Below, piece after piece: positions 1 through 8,624 of a stretch of DNA of 64,000 nucleotides; position 1 is the first letter of the stretch, and each line of letters starts with the position of its first letter. The position numbers were made by a program, and so were the translations under genes. This DNA is from Euonymus europaeus (Eukaryota > Streptophyta > Magnoliopsida > Celastrales > Celastraceae), in assembly GCA_963580455.1 (NCBI GenBank), contig OY756968.1:6919544-6983543 (forward strand), in the 5' to 3' direction. The notes under the pieces were generated by a model. It did no database searches and had not been told where the DNA came from. It worked only from the letters and a program-made list of their open reading frames with translations.

Positions 1-214
1 GTGTCCAGTTGTTTATTCAGGGTATTTTAGTCTTTTCTTGTTGGGATTATTTATGGTTGCTGCTGCAGTATTGTAAGCACTTTTGGAAATATTAGAACCC
101 TAATCTCCCTGCAGCTATATTCTCCCTCTCTGCCTTCTTCTATGTTTCTCTGATCCTCATCCTTTCTTCTCTCTATTATTTTGTTCTCCCCTTCTAGGTT
201 ATCTATTCACAACA
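1..214 (-). repeat. Chromovirus 3' LTR, partial (runs off left edge)
   Basis: On the minus strand the chromodomain reading frame ends just before a TGTTGTGAATAG sequence at about 214, where an LTR beginning with TG would be expected. The sequence from there to the window edge has no coding content and contains a pyrimidine-rich stretch at 120-195. The other end of the LTR and any target duplication lie outside the window, so the boundary is inferred from the position of the coding end and from the TG start. Confidence 0.45.
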
Positions 215-888
215 GGGCTGTCCTGACTCATCATTCTTCCCCTCTTGAAGATTATCCTTGTCTTCAAGGATGAAGTTTGGGGAAAATAGTTTGACAAAGT
301 TGGTGTCCTCCCAAGTGGCTTCCTCTTTAGGTAATACTTCCCATTGTACAAGTACCTCCCAACAAAATCTAGTTCTGTGTTTGATCCTTTGGGGCTCAAG
401 AATACAAAAGGGTTGTAGTATCACATTTCCCTCTTTGTTAATAATGGGTACTTTCGAACTAATAACTACATGCTCCCTAAGTTTTCGTTGTAGCTGAGAA
501 ATGTGTAATACTAGACAAATTTTTGAATTCGCAGACAACTATAGTTTGTATGTGAGCTCACCAAATTTTCTTCAAAAAATGATAAGGTTCATAGTAATAG
601 CTGCTCAGCTTATACAATGCCAACTAATATAAAGTTTTCTGGTGGTACGGTTAGATCCGTAAGTACACCCAAATGCCTTACTCAAAATGTTCTTCACACT
701 TCCCCTGGTCAACCTAAGTTTTCATTCGATTGTTTGACTTATAAAGATTAGGTTTAAGCTCTTTGCAGACCTCATCCCTCTCCTAGAGTTCAAGATTGAC
801 CTCACTGCTTGGAGACAAATCCATGGGATAGCTTACAAGAATCAGTGGCACCCGACCATTAAGGTATTCAAATGGTGATTTTTGGTAG
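203..888 (-). pseudogene. Ty3-gypsy chromovirus integrase C-terminus and chromodomain, decayed
   Basis: Read on the minus strand, 888 to about 540 contains broken pieces of the integrase C-terminal region, including the DLSPSSEVNLELQERDE stretch that follows the core in plant chromoviruses. It is followed at 538-203 by a chromodomain-like end with EVLVQWEVLPKEEATWED and then LEDKDNLQEG. Reading frames are interrupted several times. It is the distal part of the same minus-strand element that continues at 1626-2577 and 22015-23288, separated by a LINE fragment and by the Ogre insertion. Family membership is clear from the chromodomain; the clade within chromoviruses is not resolved. It is non-functional. 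Confidence 0.75.
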
Positions 889-1625
889 ATGCATATTATG
901 TGGTATTATACCAACATTATGCCCAAGCTAAGTAGTCCTCACACTTCTGAGGATGTTGGTGTGAATAAGCACGTAAGTATTACTCTTTCTCTGAATATGA
1001 TAAAAATTAACTATGATGGTAGTTCTCTTGGTGGAGGAGGTGTGATCCGAGATCATATTGGCAACTTCATAGGTGGTTTTTCTACTTATTATGGTATTAA
1101 CACTATTACTTTTGCTGAATTGAGAGCCATTTATGATGGCTTAATTTTGGCTCTCTCTCTTGGTTTCAATCATATTTTCACCGAGTATGACTCTTTGGTT
1201 GTTATCAATATCTTATCTGCTGCTGTCAAATGTCCATGGAGATTATTCCACTTAAAACAACAAATTGATAACTTATGTATTAACAATGAGGTATTTTTTC
1301 AGCATATTTATCGTGAGATAAATCCTATGGCTGATTATTTAGCCTCCTTAGCCTTAAACTGCAGCTCTTCAAAAAATTTCGACAGGTTCAATGACCTTCC
1401 CGGGAAAGCTAAAGATACTCTAAAGCTAGATCAAATGAGTGTCCCGGCGCTAAGATAGAAGAATTAGTCTTTTTCTTTGTTTGTTTTTTGCTTTCCTGTT
1501 CGTCTTATTATACTTTTGCTCTTGCTGTTTCCTTCCTTTTTGCTTGGGTTAGGTTTATGTTCCCCCATTGTGAACCCTCGAAGAAGGGTTGTTAGTGCCT
1601 TATAACCTAGAAAATTCTCCCCAAA
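889..1625 (+). pseudogene. LINE-type RNase H domain remnant inserted in the chromovirus
   Basis: A 189-codon open frame (889-1458) on the plus strand encodes a plant RVT_3/RNase H-like domain. It shows KINYDGSS with the first catalytic Asp, FAELRAIYDGL with the Glu, EYDSLVVI with the second Asp and HIYREINPMADYLASLAL at the C-terminus. This domain ends many plant L1-type LINE polyproteins. The rest of the LINE (endonuclease, RT) is absent, as expected for a 5'-truncated copy, and 1459-1625 looks like its 3' UTR. It lies opposite in strand to the surrounding chromovirus, and roughly 300 bp of integrase-core coding sequence is missing at the junction. No target duplication was recognised. An alternative is a captured host RNase H-like gene fragment. 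Confidence 0.65.
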
Positions 1626-2577
1626 AGTTACTCAATCTTTTTTGTCCCTATATGACACAACTGATCTTAGTATCCCATGGAGTTTGATGATGTTGTTGAG
1701 AAAAACACGAGCTATTTTCTTGATTGTGAACAGGTGCACTAGATGGAAAAAATAGGAATACTTGGTCAATCGATCAACCACCACAAACATGCCATCGTAC
1801 CCATTTGGTCGAGGGAGGCCTTCAATGAAATCTATAGAGATGTCTTCCCAATTTTTTTTCGAAATTGGTAGGAGTTGCAAGAGGTTGCTTGGACTTAGAG
1901 ATTACTCTTGATTCTTTGACATATATCATAGGTGGAGATATAATGATGAACGTCTTGCTTTATTCCATTCCAATAAAACACAATAGCTAGTCAGATCCAA
2001 CTGCGATAGATCTCTGAATGGCCCCTAAGTACTGAATCGTGGAAGTGATGAAGTAGCTGGTTGTAGATGTCCATTGTGTTAGGTACCACCACACATATTT
2101 GGTAGTAGATGAACCCTTCTTTAGACTCATAGTCACTCCACTGAGTTAGGTTCTCGTGTAGTTGGGCTTGAATGTCAACATAGGAAGAGTAATGGCTAGT
2201 TTATTCAAGGATCGCGTCTCAAATGCTCTGATGGATTATTCTTCTCTTTGGGACAAAGCATCTGCCACCCAATTTTCACTTCCAAGTCTATAAAATATAT
2301 CAAATTCTAAACCAAGAAATTTGGCAATGAATTTTGGTTGCTCTAAGGTGATTATTCGCTGTTCTAGCAATGTTTCAAAGGTTGTTGGTCGATTACAATT
2401 TTGAATTGTCAGGCAAGTAATTATGGTCTCCTTAGACTCACTGTTTCAATTACGGCTTGCACCTCCTTTGCATAAACGGACCAGCCTCTTTTCTTTGGTC
2501 TCAAAGCTTTGCTGAGATAAGCCATATGGGTCTTCATTTCTGGGTTAGTACAGCTTAATCCCAACGTAACTAGCGTC
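1626..2577 (-). pseudogene. Chromovirus RNase H to integrase core, decayed
   Basis: On the minus strand 2577-2421 encodes an RNase H segment (DASYVG, then AYLSKALRPKKRGWSVYAKEVQAVIE). 1880-1632 encodes the integrase start of core: WEDISIDFIEGLPRPNGYDGMFVVVDRLTKY with the first catalytic Asp and RSVVSYRDK near the second. Between them are frameshifts and stops in the region that would carry the zinc-binding part. The right edge is cut exactly at the Asp-Ala of RNase H by the Ogre element; the other half of that codon context is at 22010 onward. It is the middle portion of the host chromovirus. Confidence 0.8.
2573..2577. repeat. Target-site duplication GCGTC, left copy
   Basis: GCGTC directly precedes the TG that opens the left Ogre LTR, and the identical pentamer follows the CA closing the right LTR at 22010-22014. 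Removing the element and one copy restores a continuous chromovirus RNase H reading frame across the site, which independently confirms both boundaries. Confidence 0.95.
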
Positions 2578-2884
2578 TGAAGCAACCGGCTTGAAAAAAA
2601 TAATGAAGTCGCCACCAATTGATTTTTAAGGTGCAATTGGACACCTAATATGGTCTACGAAAAAGAAATGGGTAAGGGGGTCTATTGAGCATGGGGAAGG
2701 TGTTAGGCACCCCACAACTCCCGAAAAACGGTTGCCTTGAAAATGTTCTCTTACTTGGCTCGAATTTTGTTTTGAAAGAAGTTTGTATGTCTCAATTGCT
2801 TTAATGAATTTCTATATATATTAGAAAGTCCATGTTTCAATTGAGTGGGTTTTACCCCATTAATATTGTGGCAATTAATGCTTG

Positions 2885-3488
2885 GATGAAAAATCCACTT
2901 GAAGTGGTTTTTGATAATTTTAAAAGGATGCACGGGATCACTACAGCCATTCCTGGCTTGGCTGAAAAAACATTTGAAGATTGATGAAAAATCCACTTGA
3001 AGTGGTTTTGATAATTTGAAAGGTGCGCGGGATCACTACAGCCATTCCCGACTTGGCTGAAAATATTTAAAAATGAAAAATCCACTTGAAGTGGTTTTGA
3101 TGATTTGAAAGGTGCGCGGGATCACTACAGCCATTCCCGGCTGGGCTGAAAATATTTAAAAGATTGATGAAAAATCCACTTGAAGTGGTTTTGATAATTT
3201 GAAAGGTGCGCGGGATCACTACAGCCATTCCCGGCTTGGCTGAAAATATTTAAAAGATTGATGAAAAATCCACTTGAAGTGGTTTTGATAATTTGAAAGG
3301 TGCGCGGGATCACTACAGCCATTCTCGGCTTGGCTGAAAATATTTAAAAGATTGATGAAAAATCCACTTGAAGTGGTTTTGATAATTTGAAAGGTGCGCG
3401 GGATCACTACAGCCATTCCCGGCTTGGCTGAAAATATTTAAAAGATGGATGAAAAATCCACTTGAAGTGGTTTTGATGATTTGAAAAG
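2885..3488. repeat. 94-bp tandem array inside Ogre 3' LTR (about 7 units)
   Basis: Units begin near 2885, 2984, 3074, 3167, 3261, 3355 and 3449, each opening GATGAAAAATCCACTTGAAG. Each contains the near-palindrome CCACTT-G-AAGTGG, a GCGCGGGATCACTACAGCC core and a GGCTTGGCTGAAAATATTT end. The first unit is the most diverged and the last is truncated. The same array with the same unit order occurs in the other LTR at 18767-19370. Confidence 0.95.
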
Positions 3489-4544
3489 GTTGTGAATTTT
3501 TGGGAATTCGATTGATGCATCAAATCGATCCACAGACACCAACTAGGTCAGCTTAAGCCATACTCACAATCATATTCTTTATGAGAAAAGAGAGAATACA
3601 TTTAAGGCTCACTAGATGGGTCAAATATCTTTAAACCACCTCTTGAGTCCTTAAATAAATTCTCATAATCCCTAAAAATAAGTTTGTTTTTTGGTTCCAC
3701 GAAAATCAAGTGTTCTGAATAAATGCCGACAAAAACCCCAATATCTTGAAGGTTCTTTTGGTATTTAAACAGAATACGAGTTTCTCATATTAGTCTTGGT
3801 GTCATTATTTAAGGTGAGACGGCTTAGATTTAATTGTTATCGCGTTGCATCTTTTTCATGGCATATCCCAAAATATACAAATCAATTTCAAAATATGCAT
3901 GACAAAATATAGAGATACAACCTTAAGCATGCAAATTAAACACTCATCATATACACAAGACCCAAATTTCTGTATGTCTTTAGCACCTTAAAATAAATAT
4001 ATGTATTTACACTATGTCCATTATTTACATGGCACATCACCTTGGGCCTAATAACCTAAACCAAAACCCAATACATATTTTACAAACCCAAATGAGTACC
4101 CATGAGCCCAATACAAATTTTGCAATTAAACTACATATCCAAAACTTAAATAATCTACAGAAGACCAAATAAAAGTATACAACTACCCAAATCTAACATA
4201 CCAACGTCCAATTATTTGTGTACTAAAAACCCAAGTGATGTTTTTGTCAACCCAATATCAAATCCATAACTTAAATAATCTACAAAACTAATCTATATTG
4301 ACCCAATTCTCCTGGCCCAATTCCTTATAAACCCAACCGACCCAATAAGTAATCTGGCCCGTAAACAAAATCAATCCCTTTACTAAAGTCTGGCCCTATC
4401 ATCCACCAAGTACACCAAAGCCTGTTTATTAACTTGGCCCAATATCTAGCCCAAACAATATGTACTCAACCCAAATGCACAATAGCTTCTTCTTCTTCAT
4501 AACCGAATTTCTCCATTGATTTTCAGCAAAAACCAAACAAAGCA

Positions 4545-4671
4545 ATGCATACAGTACATATACATATATCATATCCATGCATATACATATATACAGCATC
4601 ACATATATACATATTCACACACATATATATATATATACATATATACACAACACCAACCCACACACACACAA

Positions 4672-4734
<63 letters not shown>

Positions 4735-4743
4735 ATATCAACC

Positions 4744-4775
<32 letters not shown>

Positions 4776-4818
4776 CACACTCACACACATATATATACAT
4801 ATACACGTCACACAGTAT

Positions 4819-4858
<40 letters not shown>

Positions 4859-5105
4859 CATGTATATCCCCATACACACACATGTAGCACGACACCACCA
4901 CAACTACAAACATATACATATATATATATATACGAAGACAAAAATCTACACACCCATATAACATATATATATATATATATATGTATAGTTTACACGACAC
5001 CACATACAACAAACAAACATATACATATATATATATATACAGCCAAAATATATATGCACACACACATATCTATATGTATAGATATAGGATACACGGCACA
5101 CAGTA
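4545..5105. repeat. AC/AT microsatellite block in Ogre 3' LTR
   Basis: Alternating (AC)n, (AT)n and (ATAC)n runs, interrupted by short unique pieces. The matching block in the right LTR (about 20427-20985) differs mainly in run lengths, as expected of slippage after insertion. Confidence 0.95.
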
Positions 5106-5655
5106 TGTATATATGTGAATCAAAAGGATTGATAACAGTGATGATAATGATACCTCTGCTAGCAGTGATGACCGGTGAAGCCAAGTTATTCACAAAAGAT
5201 GATGGACTGATGTTATTAAGAACCGGTGACTGCTGTTCACAGCTGAGGAGAGACTTGGTGAAGTCCAAGGAAAAAGGAAACACGAGTGGTAGCCGGTGGA
5301 TCGAGATGGTGATACTCAGTGAAGGTGGCGACTGGATGATGTGAGTGAGGTCTGCTCCAAGAGAGACAGTGAGGTGTTGTGGTGACTTTCGGTGATGATG
5401 TACGCTTCAGTTTGGTACTGGTTAGTGAGATGAAGAGAATGATGGGGTTTCTGGGTGGAGACATGAGTTAGCATTTGGATAGTTGGACTTATAAACTTCA
5501 TTTTCTCTTGTGAACATTTGGACCAAGTGGGAGAAGGATTGGGCCTTTGATTTTTATTTTTGTACCTTATTTATTTTATATATTTTTCTATGTTGTTTTT
5601 CTGTTTTTTTATTTTTATTACATGGAGGAAATCCGGACAAAAATGGGGTATAACA

Positions 5656-5671
5656 GCTGCCCCCCTTTGTG
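5656..5671 (-). other. Ogre polypurine tract
   Basis: Immediately upstream of the 3' LTR in element orientation the minus strand reads CACAAAGGGGGGCAGC and then the LTR TGTTATACC. A G-rich purine run directly abutting the LTR is the expected plus-strand primer for retrotransposon DNA synthesis. Confidence 0.85.
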
Positions 5672-5891
5672 TGACCTTTACAAAGTAATGACGCACAAAG
5701 GGTTAGTAAACCAATTTTTGGCCGAATTTCGAAAATGCACGGGATCACTACATTACCGGCTTGGCCAATTTCATTTTTTTTTTATATACATTTGCGGTAA
5801 ACGCAAGTGAAACCTAACCAATTGTGAAAATGTGGTCTGAGACTTGAGACAATAATTTCCTGACAAACAGCCAGTACTGTAGCGCCTCTGT
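5672..5891 (-). other. Ogre 3' noncoding segment with an LTR-array-like core
   Basis: This short segment between the accessory ORF and the polypurine tract contains, at about 5731-5770, GCACGGGATCACTACA and then ACCGGCTTGGCC. These correspond to the conserved core of the 94-bp LTR repeat unit, although they lie outside the LTR. Confidence 0.6.
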
Positions 5892-6872
5892 TCATGCCCC
5901 ATATTCTTGAGCAATAGTCAACAAGTGCTCCCACCTTTGTCGTCTCAACTCTAACAGATGCTCATGAGCTGGAGTTTCCTGAACCCGGTCAGGTGGTGTC
6001 GATTTAGCGGCCGGTTGAGAAATTTCCTGCAGTAATGCAGCCCTAGGCTGCGATGCTCGTTGTCTCTTGGCAATCGGGGCCATATGGCCGGTGCTTTGTC
6101 TCCATGTGCTTTTCCCCATAACAATTATTGGGTATGATGTGGAGCTCAAACTCTGAGGAGGGCGAATGCCTTTGCTGAAAAGCAAACGAGTAACAAGTCG
6201 CGGGAAATATATCTTTCCGATCTTCGTTGGCCTATTCTTCACAAATCTTTGTGCCTTTAGGATAATTGCTAAATACAACTCGCCAATATCAAACCACGTA
6301 CCTTTGTACATGTAGTACAGGGCATGAAGAATCCGACCCTGTCGTTGCTGGCTATGGCCAATAGGGCAGAGGTTGTGCCGGAGTGCATCATCCAGCAGCC
6401 ACATCTCTGGTGGTAAATATGAACGCCGCGTAGCATTAGCATTTTTAACCCTCCGTCTCTTACACATGTCATCGATGATCTTCCTTTTGGTGACAGTGAT
6501 TGGTGCTTTGAAGCCTGTAGCCAACTCATAGGTGGAAGGGTACCCTAAACATTTACATATGTCTTCTGTGGTGAATTGGAGTCTTATACCGACTACAGAA
6601 ACTTGATAAACTGGTCGTGGTCCAATATGTGCACTAAGAGGCAAAGCTTGAAGAGTTGTGTAGAAATCTCGAACTATTTGCGGATATACCGGAAAGTCCC
6701 CTGCGGGGTCTCGATATATCAGAAATAACATAGCATGCTCTTGAAGATACCGCATGGCCCATCGAGTGCCAGCATCTCTCAGAATATCCGGATCAATCCG
6801 TCGTTCCGAGACGATCTCCGCTCTAGCAAATAAAGTGATCGCTCGCGATCGGGATGACGAACTGATGCTCAT
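5892..6872 (-). CDS. Accessory ORF downstream of pol in the Ogre (putative plant transposon protein domain)
   Basis: This is an uninterrupted 326-codon ORF in the same sense as gag and pol, between pol and the 3' LTR. The central part (about residues 20-230), with RWAMRYLQEHAMLFLIYRDPAGDFPVYPQIVRDFY, GIRLQFTTEDICKCLGYP and SYLPPEMWLLDDALRHNLCP, resembles the domain annotated as 'putative plant transposon protein' that recurs in additional ORFs of Ty3-gypsy elements. The C-terminus (about 260-326) is Arg/Gln-rich and probably helical. No signal peptide or membrane segment is evident, so an envelope role is not supported. Additional ORFs in Tat elements are known, but their function is not. The start at 6872 is the first Met of the open frame. 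Lack of stops suggests recent constraint or simply youth of the copy. Confidence 0.7.
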   Translation of the reverse strand: MSISSSSRSRAITLFARAEIVSERRIDPDILRDAGTRWAMRYLQEHAMLFLIYRDPAGDFPVYPQIVRDFYTTLQALPLSAHIGPRPVYQVSVVGIRLQFTTEDICKCLGYPSTYELATGFKAPITVTKRKIIDDMCKRRRVKNANATRRSYLPPEMWLLDDALRHNLCPIGHSQQRQGRILHALYYMYKGTWFDIGELYLAIILKAQRFVKNRPTKIGKIYFPRLVTRLLFSKGIRPPQSLSSTSYPIIVMGKSTWRQSTGHMAPIAKRQRASQPRAALLQEISQPAAKSTPPDRVQETPAHEHLLELRRQRWEHLLTIAQEYGA

Positions 6873-8072
6873 TTGAGTATGCGCAGGGTGGTAGATTGGC
6901 TCAGGTCAGAAAACTGGGAGGGAGAGGAAGTGATGAGAGATGATAAAGACGACAGCTCATGAAAGGAAAGGCAAAGTCGTCCAGAAAAGACAGGGCATTA
7001 ATGACGGGTCTCGAAATAGTCAAGAGATGTTGAACATTGGGATTGTAGATGATGAAGAGGGTAGAAAAACGTCACTCAGTGACGGAGATGCAATGATTTG
7101 GCTAGATGGGGCCAAACATTTAAAAGAGGGTCGAGAATTTGTCAAAAAGAGGGTGAAAGTTAGAATCGCCCCCTCATCTTTTCCCTTCTTTTTTTTTATT
7201 TTCAACGATGTATGCATACGAATGACAAGACGTGAATGTGGCTCAAAAGATCATATCAGGGTTTGTAGCCTCTTGGTAGGACAACTTATAACCACTTATT
7301 TGACTTGAGAAGCATGATGTCATCCCTCTCTTATCCCTCGAACAAACCTGAAACCAATTCACAAATGACAAACCAAAAATGCCATGATGATGCATGTAAT
7401 GACCTATTTTAATAAACCGTGATTGCTTAATTAATGAATGAAGGCACGCTCTCTCTACATCCTCAAGCACGTGTACAATTGTGAATTGCCAGACCAATCT
7501 GCTTTCTTCTGGGGATTGTCTCTTTGACTCATAAGGTTCATCAACATAAGATTCAATGCTCATGATGCCATTTCTTCCTAACTGGTCTCAGTAACCGGCT
7601 ATGTGTGTATTTCTTAATTTGGAATTTTTGTCCCTCAAAGTCTCTTTTGTCATTTTCATGACTGGTATCTCCTTCTGCTATCTCGACCACAGATTTCCCG
7701 GTTTAGATCCTTTCTGTTTGGGATGCCAACATCCATCGGCTTCTTGTCAAAAGTAAAGTTCTAAATGCACCATCACAATTCATGTCATAACTTTGTCAGT
7801 GATAAATTTAATAGTACGGCTATGTACATCCTCAATGTGAATTCGAAGATATAACTTTGGGAAATGGAGTGGGAATGTGAGTAGGGTATAGAGGTGGAGA
7901 AAACAAGTAATAAAAACTGAAGAAATGAATAGTCTCATTAATTTATTAAGAATGATGAGCAGCAATCAAGAAACTCTTTTGGAGTAAAATATACAAGAAT
8001 ACGAGAAAGTCATGAGTATGAAGAACCAATCGAACTTCTCCAAGATTGAAACTGTGATAACTTAGAAAATTG

Positions 8073-8099
8073 CACCCCAAAACTGCCCCAGTTTTGGTG
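8073..8099. repeat. Hairpin motif copy 1, downstream of pol
   Basis: The inverted repeat CCAAAACTG...CAGTTTTGG has 9-bp arms and a 3-base C loop and is flanked by CACC/GGTG. An essentially identical hairpin lies 130-140 bp away. Confidence 0.85.
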
Positions 8100-8220
8100 T
8101 GCACCCAATTAACAATGATCAAATCTAACTTGTATGAGGTTGTTTTTGAATCCTCCCCGTTTGTCAGTAGGCCCTCCTTCTTTTAATAAGCTGCAAATCT
8201 TCAACAGCATAAATGACGCG

Positions 8221-8242
8221 CCAAAAACTGCCCCAGTTTTGG
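8221..8242. repeat. Hairpin motif copy 2, downstream of pol
   Basis: The same CAAAACTG...CAGTTTTGG inverted repeat occurs here, preceded by GACGCG and followed by GGTGCC. The surrounding sequence after both copies (CAATTAAC and so on) is also alike, so this is a short duplicated unit and not chance. Confidence 0.85.
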
Positions 8243-8369
8243 TGCCTTTTTCAATTAACTGCTTTTAACATCACGAAATCAAATACTGTATCTCTCTTCC
8301 TTGCTTACGTGAGGACAAAATCCATCAAAAGCAAAGTTTTTTCCGTACTAATCACTGGTAGGACCAGAT

Positions 8370-8591
8370 TTTTCCGAGCGCCCTTTCGAGTTTTTGCTCT
8401 AACATTTTATATATCCCTAATTTTGCCTAAAGCGCCCTCTCGGGTTTTCACTCTAGCGGGATTTTTTATTATTATTTTTTTCATCATCATTTTTTTTTTT
8501 TGCCTTGAGCGCCCTTTCGGGTTTTCACCCTAGCGTTTTCATATATCCCTAATTTTTGCCTAAAGCGCCCTCTCGGGTTTTCACTCTAGCG

Positions 8592-8595
<4 letters not shown>
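8370..8595. repeat. GCGCCCTYTCGGGTTTTCACYCTAGCG degenerate repeats (4 copies)
   Basis: GCGCCCTTTCGAG, GCGCCCTCTCGGG, GCGCCCTTTCGGG and GCGCCCTCTCGGG occur in turn, each followed by a TTTT(C/G)(A/C)(C/T)(T/C)CTA stretch. They are separated by ATATATCCCTAATTTT(T)GCCT spacers or T-rich tracts. Confidence 0.85.

Positions 8596-8619
<24 letters not shown>

Positions 8620-8624
<5 letters not shown>

Larger units (their letters stand above)
2578..5655 (-). repeat. Ogre 3' LTR (left copy)
   Basis: The left LTR is 3,078 bp in plus coordinates TGAAGCAACC...GTATAACA; in element orientation it opens TGTTATACCCC. Compared with the right LTR it keeps 42 bp at 2578-2619 that the right copy lacks, and it lacks a pyrimidine-rich segment of about 470 bp present in the right copy at about 21346-21813. 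It contains a 94-bp tandem array, about 1 kb of AT-rich sequence rich in CCCAA motifs, and a long AC/AT microsatellite. No convincing long coding sequence was seen; the apparent open frames across the microsatellite are low-complexity Tyr/Ile/Thr/His runs. Confidence 0.93.
6873..8619 (-). other. Ogre internal region between pol and accessory ORF, noncoding
   Basis: About 1.7 kb without a convincing gene on either strand. It holds two copies of a perfect hairpin motif (8075-8099 and 8221-8242), GCGCCCT/CGGG repeats (8370-8590) and homopolymer T runs ending beside the pol stop codon. Its position in the element and lack of coding signal suggest long untranslated sequence or leader for the accessory ORF. 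Confidence 0.6.

Noticed and set aside
2610..2622. TTGGTGGCGAC on the minus strand looked like a primer-binding site beside the left LTR
   Set aside because: The target duplication places the true LTR terminus 42 bp further out at 2578, so this sequence is inside the LTR.
2885..3488. Possible CRISPR-like array
   Set aside because: Units of 94 bp are tandem with no unique spacers, lie in both LTRs of a retrotransposon and are in plant DNA.
4516..5063. Long open frames with Tyr/Ile/Thr/His repeats on both strands (also 20398-20967)
   Set aside because: They are translations of AC/AT microsatellites inside the LTRs. They occur in several frames on both strands and have no independent coding signal.
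5892..6872. Envelope-like gene because of its position after pol
   Set aside because: There is no signal peptide, transmembrane segment or glycosylation pattern, and its similarity is to plant transposon ORFs.
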